NCBI GenBank assembly: GCA_001189495.1
Contig: CP012068.1
Location: 1,674,001-1,738,000, forward strand
From: Eubacterium sulci ATCC 35585
GTDB lineage: Bacteria; Bacillota; Clostridia; Peptostreptococcales; Anaerovoracaceae
Direction of reading: 5' to 3'
Length of the DNA stretch: 64,000 bases
The notes below the pieces were generated by a model that searched no databases, was not told the origin of the DNA, and saw only the letters and a program-made list of their open reading frames with translations. Below, in pieces: positions 11,528 to 20,873 of the stretch (the stretch's first letter is position 1; the number at the start of each line of letters is the position of its first letter). The position numbers and the translations under genes were made by a program.

Positions 11528-11944
11528 ATGAAATCTAACGAATCAACTGAGAATTATCTCGAGGCCATATTGATTCTCAGCAAGGAACATCCTGTAGTTC
11601 GTTCTGTTGATATTGCAGATTACCTTGATTTTAAGAAGTCCAGCGTTAGCGTAGCGATGAAGAAGCTTCGCGAGAACAACGACATCGAGGTTTCCGATGA
11701 GGGATATATAACTTTGACAGAGTCAGGCTTTGCTACGGCAAGAATGATATACGAAAGACACGTGCTAATTTCAAATTGGCTAATTTCAATCGGCGTCGAC
11801 GAGAAGGTTGCTAGAGAGGATGCTTGCAGAGTTGAGCACGCCCTCAGCAAGGAGAGCTTTGAGATTATCAAGGAGCATGCTAAGAATGAACATCCTGACA
11901 TCTACGAGGCATCTAAGTTCGAGGTAGACAGCCCTAAGAAATAA
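11528..11944 (+). CDS. DtxR/MntR family metal-dependent transcriptional regulator
   Basis: 138 aa. An N-terminal winged helix (STENYLEAILIL, then recognition helix KKSSVSVAMKKL about residues 36-47) is followed by the metal-binding dimerisation helices with ERHVLISNWL and the CRVEHALS motif, which supplies the Glu-His pair of MntR/DtxR sites. It lacks the SH3-like third domain, as MntR does. Expected to repress when loaded with Mn or Fe. GGATGGAGG precedes the ATG, and operators at 11493 and 10980 suggest autoregulation and control of flavodoxin. Confidence 0.88.
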   Translation: MKSNESTENYLEAILILSKEHPVVRSVDIADYLDFKKSSVSVAMKKLRENNDIEVSDEGYITLTESGFATARMIYERHVLISNWLISIGVDEKVAREDACRVEHALSKESFEIIKEHAKNEHPDIYEASKFEVDSPKK

Positions 11945-11951
11945 CAAGCAG

Positions 11952-11980
11952 AACCACCCTTACCGGGTGGTTTTTATTTT
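11952..11980 (+). terminator. terminator of the DtxR-type regulator gene
   Basis: Arms AACCACCC and GGGTGGTT followed by TTTATTTT. Confidence 0.85.
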
Positions 11981-11987
11981 GCAATGC

Positions 11988-12021
11988 ACAGAAAAAGGGA
12001 GATTATACAGTCTCCCTTTTG
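11988..12021 (-). terminator. terminator of the surface protein gene
   Basis: Arms AAAAGGGAGA (11993-12002) and TCTCCCTTTT (12011-12020). On the minus strand it ends the 12027-13364 gene, and it may act in both directions. Confidence 0.75.
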
Positions 12022-12026
12022 TTATA

Positions 12027-13364
12027 TTATTTCTGTAGCTTTCTTCTATATATCATGGTTCCCATAGCGCTTACGCTCGCTAGACCCATAATCATAAGCC
12101 ATGCATCAAGTCCACTGTTATCACCTGTATTTGGTGCTTTAGCTTTTACACTTGCTACATTATTCTGTGGAACGGCAGCTCCACTAGCACTTACGCTCTG
12201 AGCCGAAGTATTTTCTATCTCAACTTCTCTCATTTCACTTGCAAAGTCAGAATTCATTCCTCCATTTGCCTGCTCGTTGAATATGTAAAGCTTATCGTTT
12301 GCTTCATCAAAATCAGCAGGAAGAACAAGCTCAGCTATTCCACTTGCATTTGCGACTGCAAGCTTTCCGTAATATTTTAGATTGCCATTCTTGTCCTTAA
12401 TGATTGCAGAGATAAACTCATTAGCTCCCGTCTTAGCATTCTCATAGCGAATGCTTAGTACATTTCCATTCTTTTTTGATGGCTTTAGTGCAAAATCACT
12501 TCTGTCATCATCCTTAAATGTGAACTTAATAGGGCTATTTGCATTTGTACCAGCAATAGCTCTGATGCTTGCTAGTCCGCCACCTACTGTTGCTGATTCC
12601 TTTCCTCCGTTTGCTGAAGATGTAAATAGAACCAAGCTTTTGTTTAGGCTGAAAGTAGGACGAATAATATGCTCAAAGTCTATGCGGTCAGCGCCTTGCT
12701 CACCTTCGCCCCACCCAAAAACTGATACAGTGTCGCCTAGCTCACCAGTATATGGAGATGAAACCCACCAGAAATTTTCGCCATCTATGCTTCTATTGTT
12801 CTTCAATGCCGTTGTAATATTCTCTGCTTCATCCCAAGTCAGAAGGCCTAGCCTTGATGCAGTTTTCTGTTCCTTTGAAACGAATGTACTGTTTGTTCCG
12901 CTTTGTATTTCAGATAGCTTTTGTTCTATAGTGCTTCCTTCATACTCATTTGCTCTTGTCCAGCCGGGATCTTCGTCTGATTTACCTGGATTAACTGCGA
13001 AATACCACACCTCTCCTGGATAATCTGGGTTTCCTCTATCAGGTTGAACATTCTTTGCATATCCAGGGCCTGGATTTTCCTGACCAGCACGGAATGGACT
13101 TGTGCCAAAATCAGCATCCTTAGAAAACAACTTAAGACTACCATTTTCGTCCTTGATAACATACCAGCTATACCCACCATAGTTTACTACCGTAGTAGTT
13201 TCTGGAGCATCGTTTACTGTTACATCAACTGTACCATTTTCCATCTTTGACTCTTCTGCTGCGTATACATTCTGACCCACCTTAGGAAGTATTGTCAGCG
13301 CAACTGCAAGACTCATAATAAGCATTAGACTTCTTTTCATAAGTAACTTTGTTTTTCTAGCCAT
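12027..13364 (-). CDS. sortase-anchored surface protein with DUF6273-like domain
   Basis: 445 aa. It has an N-terminal signal peptide (basic start, hydrophobic core LMLIMSLAVALTIL, Ala cleavage region near VYAAEES). The middle region, with WYVIKD, WWVSSPY and HIIRPTFSLN, resembles the DUF6273 type common in clostridial surface proteins. The C-terminus is a cell-wall sorting signal: APNTGD, a hydrophobic span and RRKLQK. So it is exported and covalently attached to the wall. The first sorting residue is Ala instead of the canonical Leu. The ATG at 13364 follows GAGGTAAAGAA. Ligand unknown. Confidence 0.8.
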   Translation of the reverse strand: MARKTKLLMKRSLMLIMSLAVALTILPKVGQNVYAAEESKMENGTVDVTVNDAPETTTVVNYGGYSWYVIKDENGSLKLFSKDADFGTSPFRAGQENPGPGYAKNVQPDRGNPDYPGEVWYFAVNPGKSDEDPGWTRANEYEGSTIEQKLSEIQSGTNSTFVSKEQKTASRLGLLTWDEAENITTALKNNRSIDGENFWWVSSPYTGELGDTVSVFGWGEGEQGADRIDFEHIIRPTFSLNKSLVLFTSSANGGKESATVGGGLASIRAIAGTNANSPIKFTFKDDDRSDFALKPSKKNGNVLSIRYENAKTGANEFISAIIKDKNGNLKYYGKLAVANASGIAELVLPADFDEANDKLYIFNEQANGGMNSDFASEMREVEIENTSAQSVSASGAAVPQNNVASVKAKAPNTGDNSGLDAWLMIMGLASVSAMGTMIYRRKLQK

Positions 13365-13449
13365 TTCTTTACCTCGCTTAATTTACTTACATTAACATTT
13401 GTGTATATAAAAACATCTTGTATAAGAAAATAAGATGCGTTTGTCCCTA

Positions 13450-13479
13450 TAAAAAAACTGTAGCTCTTAAAGCTGCAGC
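13450..13479 (-). terminator. terminator of the glutathione peroxidase gene
   Basis: Arms CTGTAGCT and AGCTGCAG (one mismatch) followed on the minus strand by seven T. Confidence 0.6.
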
Positions 13480-13485
13480 TTATTT

Positions 13486-13562
13486 ATGTAAACGGAATCT
13501 GCTAATTGCTTAAGCCCAATACCCCTTTAGCCGAATCAGCATTTAGCAGATTCCACGTGTTA
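13486..13562. repeat. long inverted repeat between gpx and the surface protein gene
   Basis: Perfect 12-bp arms GGAATCTGCTAA (13494-13505) and TTAGCAGATTCC (13543-13554), with outer TGTAA/TTACA pairing and a loop of 37 bases. No T run follows immediately, so it could be a processing or regulatory hairpin. Confidence 0.6.
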
Positions 13563-13595
13563 CATTTTCTCTATTCCTAATCTATTATTGCCCTA

Positions 13596-14138
13596 TTATA
13601 GAAGTGATGCTACGCACTTTTCTACATCTTCTAGGCTTGCTGTAGGCTCAAATCTCGCTACAACCTCACCCTTTCTATCAACAACGAACTTAGTGAAGTT
13701 CCACTTGATGTTAGCGTTGTTCTTGTAATCAGCGTCGATACTCTCTAGGATTTCATCCATCTTCTCAGCAAGCTCGCCCTCGCCAAATCCCTCAAAGCCC
13801 TTCTGGCTCTTTAGATATGTGTAAAGCGCTAGTTCATTCTCGCCATTTACATCTGACTTCTTCATCTGATCAAACTTTGTGTTGTAGTTAAGTGTGCAGA
13901 ACTTGTGGATGTCATCATCGCTCTCTGGAGCCTGATCCCAGAACTGATTGCAAGGAATGTCTAAAATTACAAGTCCTTTGTCAGCGTACTTATCATACAT
14001 CTTCTGAAGCGGCTCATAATGTGGTGTGAATCCACATCCTGTAGCTGTATTAACTACCAGAACTACTTTACCCTCAAAATTCTTCATTGAAACTTCTTCA
14101 CCAGCTCTATTTAGAACTGAATAATCGTAAAATCCCAT
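13596..14138 (-). CDS. glutathione peroxidase family thiol peroxidase (Cys form)
   Basis: 180 aa. It reduces hydroperoxides, in bacteria usually with thioredoxin. The active site is a Cys (TATGCGFTPHY, C35) where selenoproteins have Sec; Gln of PCNQF (Q65) and Trp-Asn of KWNFTKF (W146, N147) complete the catalytic set. The segment after CNQF reads WDQAPES instead of the usual G-QEPG. Monocistronic, with its own promoter at 14202-14230 and its own terminator. Confidence 0.93.
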   Translation of the reverse strand: MGFYDYSVLNRAGEEVSMKNFEGKVVLVVNTATGCGFTPHYEPLQKMYDKYADKGLVILDIPCNQFWDQAPESDDDIHKFCTLNYNTKFDQMKKSDVNGENELALYTYLKSQKGFEGFGEGELAEKMDEILESIDADYKNNANIKWNFTKFVVDRKGEVVARFEPTASLEDVEKCVASLL

Positions 14139-14170
14139 TTTCTTACCTCCGAATTAAACTTTGTATATTA

Positions 14171-14230
14171 GATTGCGTGATTTATTATTGTTTACATTGT
14201 AATTGTACGCAATCAGTATGCTTCTGTCAA
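14171..14230 (-). promoter_or_regulatory. promoter of the peroxidase gene with overlapping inverted repeat
   Basis: -35 TTGACA (14225-14230), 17 bp, -10 TACAAT (14202-14207) on the minus strand. GATTGCGT (14171-14178) and ACGCAATC (14207-14214) form an 8-bp inverted repeat that touches the -10, a possible repressor site. Confidence 0.65.
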
Positions 14231-14272
14231 GCCTTTTTTTAAATTTTATTCATTTTATATTTTAGATTATGG

Positions 14273-15664
14273 CTATTCCTCTTTGAAAGCTTCTATTGCC
14301 TCATAGATATTATTAACACCTATAATTTTGCAATTGCTGAACTTATCACCTAGCTTTGCTGCATTCTTTCTAGGCATTATCACCTTCTCATATCCCATAC
14401 GAGAAGCCTCTGTTATAATCTTGTCTGCGTTAGAAACAGACCTGAGTTCGCCCGTAAGTCCGATTTCTCCAAAGGCGATGAGTCTGTATCTGCATCTAAT
14501 ATTCTTAACTGAAGAATAGACAGCTAGTGCAACTCCTAGATCTACTGATGTGCTATCAGGCTTAAGACCACCAACTACATTAACATAGACATCCTGGCTA
14601 ATTGTGTTTATCCCTGCCTTACGATCAAGAACGGCAAGTAGCATAGCAAGCCTCTGGTTATCTATACCTATAGAGGTTCTTCTTGCAAAGCCGACATTGG
14701 ACGCAACAGTAAGCGCCTGAATCTCCATGAACACTGGCCTGCTGCCCTCATATATGGCAGAAACTACCGAGCCCTCAGGCTTAATGCCCTTGCTGTCAAG
14801 GAAGCTAGCCGAAATATCATGTATCTCCTTAAGTCCTGCCTCCTCCATGCTGAATGCACCAATCTCACTTGTCGTACCAAATCTATTCTTAAAAGCTCTC
14901 ATGATACGAAGTTCATGGTTCCTCTCACCCATAAAGTGAAGAACGCAGTCAACGAGATGCTCTACTATCTTAGGTCCTGCAAGCTCTCCGTTCTTAGTTA
15001 CATGTGCAACTATAAACACAGGTATGCTCCAGCTCTTTCCTATCTTCATTAAAAGATTGCCACAGCTTCTCACCTGAGATACACTGCCTGGGGCCGAATC
15101 TATATCTACCGTATACATGGTCTGAATGGAATCGATTATGACAAATTCCGGCTTAAGAGTCTCGCACACAGCCATTATGTTCTCCATGTTGGTCTCAGCT
15201 AAGATAAATAGATTGTCATCAATCTCACCACAGACTCTATCTGCACGCATCTTAATCTGTTCCTCAGATTCCTCTCCAGAAACATAAAGAACTCTTCCCA
15301 CAGTCTTAGCTATGTGATTTGCAGCCTGAATTATGATGGTTGACTTACCTATACCAGGTTCCCCTGAAATCAAAGTCAACGATCCCTTGACTATTCCACC
15401 ACCCAAAACTCTATTTAGCTCACCTATACCAGTATCTATTCTCCTGTATTCGGCACTTCCTATTACATTGAGCTTGGACGCCTTGCTCTTACTCCCATCT
15501 GCACTTGTTATTCCACTTCGCCTTCTCGCATCGTCTTCCTTGACATCTACAACCTTCTCTTCTACAAAGGAATTCCATGCACCACAAATACACTGTCCAA
15601 GCCATCTAGGCGTCTCATATCCGCATTCTTGACAAACGTATACCGATTTTGCTTTCTTAGCCAT
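14273..15664 (-). CDS. radA: DNA repair protein RadA/Sms
   Basis: 463 aa. Branch-migration helicase-like ATPase of recombination. An N-terminal four-Cys zinc finger (CQECGY and CICGAW) is followed by Walker A GEPGIGKST, the RadA-specific KNRFG motif and a Lon-like C-terminal domain with GGLKPDSTSVDLGVALA. The start is the ATG at 15664 with GGAGAGTGGAT; the in-frame GTG at 15670 is too close to that site. It stands alone between gpx and the EF-G-like gene. Confidence 0.97.
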   Translation of the reverse strand: MAKKAKSVYVCQECGYETPRWLGQCICGAWNSFVEEKVVDVKEDDARRRSGITSADGSKSKASKLNVIGSAEYRRIDTGIGELNRVLGGGIVKGSLTLISGEPGIGKSTIIIQAANHIAKTVGRVLYVSGEESEEQIKMRADRVCGEIDDNLFILAETNMENIMAVCETLKPEFVIIDSIQTMYTVDIDSAPGSVSQVRSCGNLLMKIGKSWSIPVFIVAHVTKNGELAGPKIVEHLVDCVLHFMGERNHELRIMRAFKNRFGTTSEIGAFSMEEAGLKEIHDISASFLDSKGIKPEGSVVSAIYEGSRPVFMEIQALTVASNVGFARRTSIGIDNQRLAMLLAVLDRKAGINTISQDVYVNVVGGLKPDSTSVDLGVALAVYSSVKNIRCRYRLIAFGEIGLTGELRSVSNADKIITEASRMGYEKVIMPRKNAAKLGDKFSNCKIIGVNNIYEAIEAFKEE

Positions 15665-15813
15665 ATCCACTCTCCAAACATTTGTTCTTATTTAGAGTAT
15701 ATCTTTTCCCCAAACACATGTCAATAAATACCTAAAAACCTCCGCCAGTTATGCACATTATATATGCAAAGCTACACGGAGGCTTGAATCTTATTTAGTT
15801 GTACTTAAAGCAG

Positions 15814-17775
15814 CTATTTTGCTTCGTTTTCAGCAGCATGCTGAGCGATAATCTTCTCTGCAAGGTGCTTTGGCAGCTCTTCGTAGCGTTCGAACTTCAT
15901 CTCAAATACACCTCTACCCTGTGTCATTGAACGTAGACCAAGTGCATAATCGAATAGCTCTGCCTGAGGTGCTTCTGCAACGACCTTCTGTCCGCCGTTT
16001 TGAAGTGGTTCCATACCTAGAATCTTACCTCTACGCTTATTCATGTCACCGATTACATCTCCCATGTATTCGTCTGGAACTGTAATTTCAACATGCATAA
16101 TTGGCTCAAGTAGGCAAGGGTTAGCTTCAACGATACCCTTCTTGAAAGCTAGTGAAGCTGCAATCTTAAAGGACACTTCATTTGAGTCTACATCGTGGTA
16201 CGAACCATCGTATAGAACTGCTTTGATGTTTACTACCTTGCATCCTGCGAGAGGTCCTCTCTCCAAGCTTTCAATCAAGCCCTTCTCTACCGCTGGAACA
16301 TAGTTCTTTGGAATGGATCCACCGAATAATTCCTCGGAGAACTCAAATTCCTTATCTGAAGGTGAAAATCTGATGTGAACGTCACCATACTGACCAGCAC
16401 CGCCTGACTGCTTCTTGTGCTTTCCTTGAACGTCTGAGTTACCTTTGATAGTCTCTCTGTAAGCGATTTTCTGAGGCACTGTCTTAACGGAAACGCCAAA
16501 TCTGTCCTTTAGCTTAGCTAGGATGATTCCAAGCTGAATATCTCCCTGACCTCCTAGAAGTGTCTGGTGAGTTTCGTTATTTCTCTCTACTACGAAAGAT
16601 GGATCTTCTTCTCTTAGTCTTGCAAGACCAACGCCCATCTTCTCATCATCGTTCTTATCTAGTGCTTCGATAGCAATATAGAATGTTGGTGATGGGAAGT
16701 CTAGTGGAAGATATCTTATTACATCGCTTTTGTCACAGAGAGTATCTCCTGACTTGGTGTTCTGTAGCTTTGCAACAGCAACGATATCCCCAGCTTCTGC
16801 ATAGTTAAGCTCTAGCTGTTCCTTACCTCTTAGGAAGAATAGCTTTCCTAGCTTTTCTGTCTTACCTATTCTCTCGTTATATACTTCTGTTCCAGAATTA
16901 ATTTTTCCGGTGATAACCTTCATAACGGAAATCTTACCTACGAATGGGTCAACGATTGTTTTAAATACAAATGCTGACATAGGTGCATCGGTTACAGATA
17001 TTCTCTCAACCGGCTCGTTCTTATCGTTAAATCCTCTATATGGACCATGCTGAAGTGGCGTAGGAACGTATTCTAGAAGAAGATCTAAAAGGCCCTCAAC
17101 TCCGTGTCCTAGCTGGAACGCAGATGAGCAAACTGGTACGATATTTCCTTCGGAAATACCCTTTACCATTCCCTTTTTGATCTCTTCGTCAGTGAATTCC
17201 TCACCATCAAAATACTTCTCCATGAGCTCTTCATCTGACTCAGCAATAGCTTCCTTTAGCTCATCGTCAATCTCAGCTGAAAGTGGCCATGATAGTGGCA
17301 CTAACTTATTTCCGAACTTTGCCTTTAGCTCATCAAAGGTTTTATAGAAATCAAATTCATCCTTATCACGCTTGGTTATGCTAATAAATCTCGGCATGCT
17401 ATATCTTTCGCAAGCATTCCACGCCGCCTCGGTACCTACCTGGATTCCTGATCCTGCGTCAACCATGATAACTGCGGCTTCAGCAGCACGAAGAGCTGCA
17501 TTGACTTCTCCAATAAAGTCAAAGTATCCTGGCGTATCGATAAAGTTGATCTTACTACCCTTCCACTCGATTGGAACTACTGATGTATTGATGGAATATC
17601 CTTTTTCTACTTCCATCTTATCATAGTCAGATACAGTGTTTCCGTCCTCGACCTTACCTAGCTTTTTGATTACGCCAGTCTCGTACAAAGCCGATTCCAA
17701 GAATGTAGTCTTACCGCATCCTCCATGCCCTAACAATGCAACGTTTCTGATAGTTTCACTTGTATAGCCCTTCAT
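15814..17775 (-). CDS. EF-G-like translational GTPase (second EF-G type)
   Basis: 653 aa, shorter than canonical EF-G (about 690-700). The G1 loop is GHGGCGKTT (residues 16-24), G3 is DTPG (80-83), and the G4 motif is TKRD (134-137) where EF-G has NKMD. A canonical fusA normally sits with rpsL/rpsG and tufA, which are absent here. I therefore read it as the accessory EF-G-like paralogue found in many Clostridia and Actinobacteria, with an unproven role in ribosome translocation or recycling. AGGAGGTACACTA precedes the ATG. Confidence 0.85.
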   Translation of the reverse strand: MKGYTSETIRNVALLGHGGCGKTTFLESALYETGVIKKLGKVEDGNTVSDYDKMEVEKGYSINTSVVPIEWKGSKINFIDTPGYFDFIGEVNAALRAAEAAVIMVDAGSGIQVGTEAAWNACERYSMPRFISITKRDKDEFDFYKTFDELKAKFGNKLVPLSWPLSAEIDDELKEAIAESDEELMEKYFDGEEFTDEEIKKGMVKGISEGNIVPVCSSAFQLGHGVEGLLDLLLEYVPTPLQHGPYRGFNDKNEPVERISVTDAPMSAFVFKTIVDPFVGKISVMKVITGKINSGTEVYNERIGKTEKLGKLFFLRGKEQLELNYAEAGDIVAVAKLQNTKSGDTLCDKSDVIRYLPLDFPSPTFYIAIEALDKNDDEKMGVGLARLREEDPSFVVERNNETHQTLLGGQGDIQLGIILAKLKDRFGVSVKTVPQKIAYRETIKGNSDVQGKHKKQSGGAGQYGDVHIRFSPSDKEFEFSEELFGGSIPKNYVPAVEKGLIESLERGPLAGCKVVNIKAVLYDGSYHDVDSNEVSFKIAASLAFKKGIVEANPCLLEPIMHVEITVPDEYMGDVIGDMNKRRGKILGMEPLQNGGQKVVAEAPQAELFDYALGLRSMTQGRGVFEMKFERYEELPKHLAEKIIAQHAAENEAK

Positions 17776-17804
17776 TAGTGTACCTCCTTGGTTAAATTGA
17801 TTAG

Positions 17805-17833
17805 ATTATATCAAATGCAGGCAGATAGTTCAA
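17805..17833 (-). promoter_or_regulatory. promoter of the EF-G-like gene
   Basis: -35 TTGAAC (17828-17833), 17 bp, -10 TATAAT (17805-17810) on the minus strand. Confidence 0.75.
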
Positions 17834-17998
17834 CGCATTTTCGAATAGTATGACTATTATTTGGGCTTATCCAAAAAATACTGAGTTCCTCTAATACAAC
17901 TCCTTGAATAGACCGCTTGATTATGATAATATTTAGATGATATAAACAGCTATATTTGGCGAAAATTCAACGGTTTTTCGATAGCTGAGCCCATGCCT

Positions 17999-18041
17999 TG
18001 CTAGTAATCGCTTTTAGCATCTGCTGTAGATGCTGCTAGCA
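17999..18041 (+). other. nested hairpin in the cysE leader
   Basis: Outer arms TGCTAG and CTAGCA enclose a perfect inner hairpin AGCATCT-GCTGT-AGATGCT, 40 bp upstream of the serine acetyltransferase start. No U run and no T-box signature were seen. Confidence 0.4.
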
Positions 18042-18080
18042 GGTAAATATCAGTTTTGAATATATAGAAAGGCAACTATT

Positions 18081-18989
18081 ATGGATTGCAAGCACAATAA
18101 GCCAACAAATAAGGTTGACTGCATAGTATGCGAGATTTTGGCTGATTACGATAATGACAGAGCCATTGACGAGATGGCGTTCTTTGGACAGCCAGATCAG
18201 GACGTTATTATAGATGTACTGAAGAAGCTCATGATGATAATCTACCCAGGCTTTTATAGAGATGAGATTTATCGCACTCACACAGCCAAGAATAGGGTTG
18301 CAGTTCTTATCGAGGACGTAATGTACAATCTTCGCAAACAACTTGAGATTGTGCTCGTAAACGACGAGCGATTCCGCGACATCGATAGAGCTGATCGCAA
18401 GGAAGTTGCGCAGGACATCTGCCTCGACTTTTTCTCCAAGATTCCAAAGATTAGAGAGCATCTTGATACAGATATAGATGCAGCCTTTGATGGAGATCCT
18501 GCAGCTAGCGATAGAACCGAGATAATTCTCGCATATCCTGGTCTTTATGCAATTACTGTTCACCGTATAGCGCACGAGCTATATTTGATGAATATCCCGT
18601 ATATCCCAAGGATTATGTCTGAGCATGCTCACAGCAAGACCGGAGTTGATATTCACCCTGGTGCAACTATTGGTAAGTACTTCTTTATCGACCATGCAAC
18701 AGGCATCGTAATCGGTGAGACTTCGATTATAGGTGAACATGTCAAAGTTTATCAGGGCGTGACCATAGGCGCGCTTTCCACCAAGGACGGACAGCTCCTT
18801 CATGGGGTCAAGAGGCACCCGACCATTGAGGACAATGTAACGCTTTATGCGGGTGCAACAGTTCTAGGCGGAAGCACTGTAATTGGACACGATAGCATAA
18901 TCGGAGGTAGCGCATTTGTAACACGCTCGATAGAGCCGAACACAAGCGTTATTGTAAAAACTGAATCAACTGTAATTAGTAATATTTAG
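18081..18989 (+). CDS. cysE: serine O-acetyltransferase
   Basis: 302 aa. Makes O-acetylserine from serine and acetyl-CoA, the first step of cysteine synthesis. A helical N-terminal domain with Cys-rich start is followed by left-handed beta-helix hexapeptide repeats (GVDIHPGATIGKYFFIDHAT, then VIGETSIIGEHV and GATVLGGSTVIG). The conserved GVKRHPTIEDNV segment fits SAT enzymes. No cysteine synthase gene is adjacent. It is followed after 8 bp by a polysaccharide deacetylase, so the three plus-strand genes to 20827 may be one operon. Confidence 0.93.
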   Translation: MDCKHNKPTNKVDCIVCEILADYDNDRAIDEMAFFGQPDQDVIIDVLKKLMMIIYPGFYRDEIYRTHTAKNRVAVLIEDVMYNLRKQLEIVLVNDERFRDIDRADRKEVAQDICLDFFSKIPKIREHLDTDIDAAFDGDPAASDRTEIILAYPGLYAITVHRIAHELYLMNIPYIPRIMSEHAHSKTGVDIHPGATIGKYFFIDHATGIVIGETSIIGEHVKVYQGVTIGALSTKDGQLLHGVKRHPTIEDNVTLYAGATVLGGSTVIGHDSIIGGSAFVTRSIEPNTSVIVKTESTVISNI

Positions 18990-18997
18990 GAGAGGCA

Positions 18998-20104
18998 ATG
19001 ACCAAGAAGACAAAGATAGCTCTTCTTGTACTTATCATTCTAGTTTTGATAGGCGCGTTCCTTGCGTTAGTTTACAAGATAAGGACCGATAAGCAGAGGG
19101 AGATAACACAGAATCAGATTAACGTGACTACATCTAAGGCAAAATCACAGTTTGCTATGAGCGTTACCGAGGCTCAGGATGCTAGCCATATGAGGATGGG
19201 ACTTCTCGGAAGTTCACTTACTTTGGTCAAGCAGGGCGAGCCATATATTGAATCTGGCGCATACTGCGTGGATAACAGATCCGGCTATGTGCATAAGTGC
19301 GAGATTACTGGCAAGGTAAATACCCAAAAGCCTGGGGATTACGAGATAAAGTATAGCTTCGTTGTCGGAAGTGCAAAGCGTAGTATTTCAAGGACGGTTA
19401 GGGTTGTTGAGGCCGATAAGTTTGAGGCTGATACAAATGGTGTTCCCGTTTTGATGTATCACTATGTTGCCCCAGATATCGATGCAGTGTCTCTTAGGAG
19501 TAGGTGGTGCGTTTCAGCCAGCCAGCTTGACGCACATATGAAGTATCTTCACGATTCGGGTTTCTATTTCCCAAGTTTTTCTGAGCTTAGGGCTTATATC
19601 GACGGTAAGATTTCACTTCCAGCAAATAGCGTGATTGTGACCTTTGATGATGGCGGAATTTCGATGTTTCAGGAGGGCCTTCCTATACTTAATAAATACA
19701 AGATTCCCGCTACTCAGTTCATGATTGGAAAGTACGATGCTCTATCGAAGATGTGCACCTATGCAGGTCCATATATTTCATTTCAGTCGCACAGCTACAA
19801 CATGCATTTCCCAGACGATTTAGCATCTGGCGCTAAGCACCATCAGATAGGCAATCTATCAAAAGAAGAAATCATAGCCGATTTAAAGGCAAATACAGAT
19901 ATAGTCGGAAACAACCATGCATTTGCATACCCTTATGGCGATTACACTGCTGATGCACAGAGTGCTTTGAGAGAGACAGGCGTTCTATGTAGCTTTACAA
20001 CAAAGCGAGGCAAGGTCTACCCGGGTGATGATCCGACGATTTTGAAGCGAATAGGTGTTTATAATACGACGGACTTTGACACCTTCGTCGCTGGGCTTAA
20101 TTAA
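18998..20104 (+). CDS. membrane-anchored polysaccharide deacetylase
   Basis: 368 aa. An N-terminal anchor (about residues 7-26) is followed by an Ig-like DUF5011-type domain (about 60-135) and a NodB-type deacetylase domain. That domain has VPVLMYHYV, the catalytic TFDDGG, SHSYNMH with the metal His residues, and FAYPYGDYT. It probably removes acetyl groups from a wall or capsule polysaccharide outside the cell. The start codon overlaps the ribosome-binding region immediately after cysE. It ends 9 bp before the next gene. Confidence 0.9.
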   Translation: MTKKTKIALLVLIILVLIGAFLALVYKIRTDKQREITQNQINVTTSKAKSQFAMSVTEAQDASHMRMGLLGSSLTLVKQGEPYIESGAYCVDNRSGYVHKCEITGKVNTQKPGDYEIKYSFVVGSAKRSISRTVRVVEADKFEADTNGVPVLMYHYVAPDIDAVSLRSRWCVSASQLDAHMKYLHDSGFYFPSFSELRAYIDGKISLPANSVIVTFDDGGISMFQEGLPILNKYKIPATQFMIGKYDALSKMCTYAGPYISFQSHSYNMHFPDDLASGAKHHQIGNLSKEEIIADLKANTDIVGNNHAFAYPYGDYTADAQSALRETGVLCSFTTKRGKVYPGDDPTILKRIGVYNTTDFDTFVAGLN

Positions 20105-20113
20105 GGAGGAAGA

Positions 20114-20827
20114 ATGAGAAAGCCACTTATAGGAGTGACACCACTCTATGACTATAACTACAACAGCTGGTGGATAATACCAGGATATCTTGACGCAGTG
20201 ATAGCCGCAGGCGGAGCTCCTGTAATGCTTCCTTTTACAGACGATGAGTATGTTGTTAAGGAGCATATAGAAAGGCTCGATGGCATCATATTCACCGGTG
20301 GTCCCGACAGCGACCCTGCGCTTTACGGAGAAAAACCTATTCTTAAACTAGGCAGTACTGCGCCAATACGCGATGTGACCGAAAGCATTTATTTCAAACA
20401 TGCCTACGCTAAGGATATGCCTATCATCGGAATTTGCCGAGGCATGCAGCTTATGAACATACTTCTTGGTGGCTCTGTATGGCAGGATCAGCCAAGCCAG
20501 TTCCCAGGAATTACGAATCACGATCAGAGAGAACCCAACTACATTCCAACACATAAGATCGATATAGTAGAAGGCTCTCCTCTTTCAGCTTGGTATGATG
20601 GGCTTACTGAGCTTGAGGTCAATTCATTCCATCATCAGGTTTTGAAGAAGGTCGCAGATGGTGTTGAGGTAATAGCTCGTTCGCAGGGAGAAGAAATTAT
20701 CGAAGCGATTTACGTACCTAAGAAGAAGTTCTGCTATGGCTTCCAGTGGCACCCAGAAACGCTGAGAAAGGGCAAAGAAGAGCAAAACAGGATATTTGAG
20801 CAACTAGTCAAGGCTGCATCAAACTAA
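20114..20827 (+). CDS. class I glutamine amidotransferase-like hydrolase (peptidase C26)
   Basis: 237 aa. Gamma-glutamyl-gamma-aminobutyrate hydrolase-like. The nucleophile elbow GICRGMQLMN holds the catalytic Cys, and FQWHPE supplies His and Glu; GGPDSDPALYGE is typical of the family. Homologues cleave gamma-glutamyl amides such as gamma-glutamyl-GABA; the substrate here is not shown by context. AAGGAGGAAG lies before the ATG. Confidence 0.9.
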   Translation: MRKPLIGVTPLYDYNYNSWWIIPGYLDAVIAAGGAPVMLPFTDDEYVVKEHIERLDGIIFTGGPDSDPALYGEKPILKLGSTAPIRDVTESIYFKHAYAKDMPIIGICRGMQLMNILLGGSVWQDQPSQFPGITNHDQREPNYIPTHKIDIVEGSPLSAWYDGLTELEVNSFHHQVLKKVADGVEVIARSQGEEIIEAIYVPKKKFCYGFQWHPETLRKGKEEQNRIFEQLVKAASN

Positions 20828-20838
20828 TATATGCATCT

Positions 20839-20873
20839 AAAAAGCACTGAAATCATTTGATTCAGTGCTTTTA
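20839..20873 (+). terminator. bidirectional terminator
   Basis: Arms AAAAGCACTGAA and TTCAGTGCTTTT between converging genes; the hairpin slightly overlaps the 3' end of the minus-strand YgjP-like gene. Confidence 0.85.

Noticed and set aside
17834-18080. T-box leader before the serine acetyltransferase
   Set aside because: No TGG-box (antiterminator) sequence or terminator hairpin with U run; only an isolated nested hairpin.
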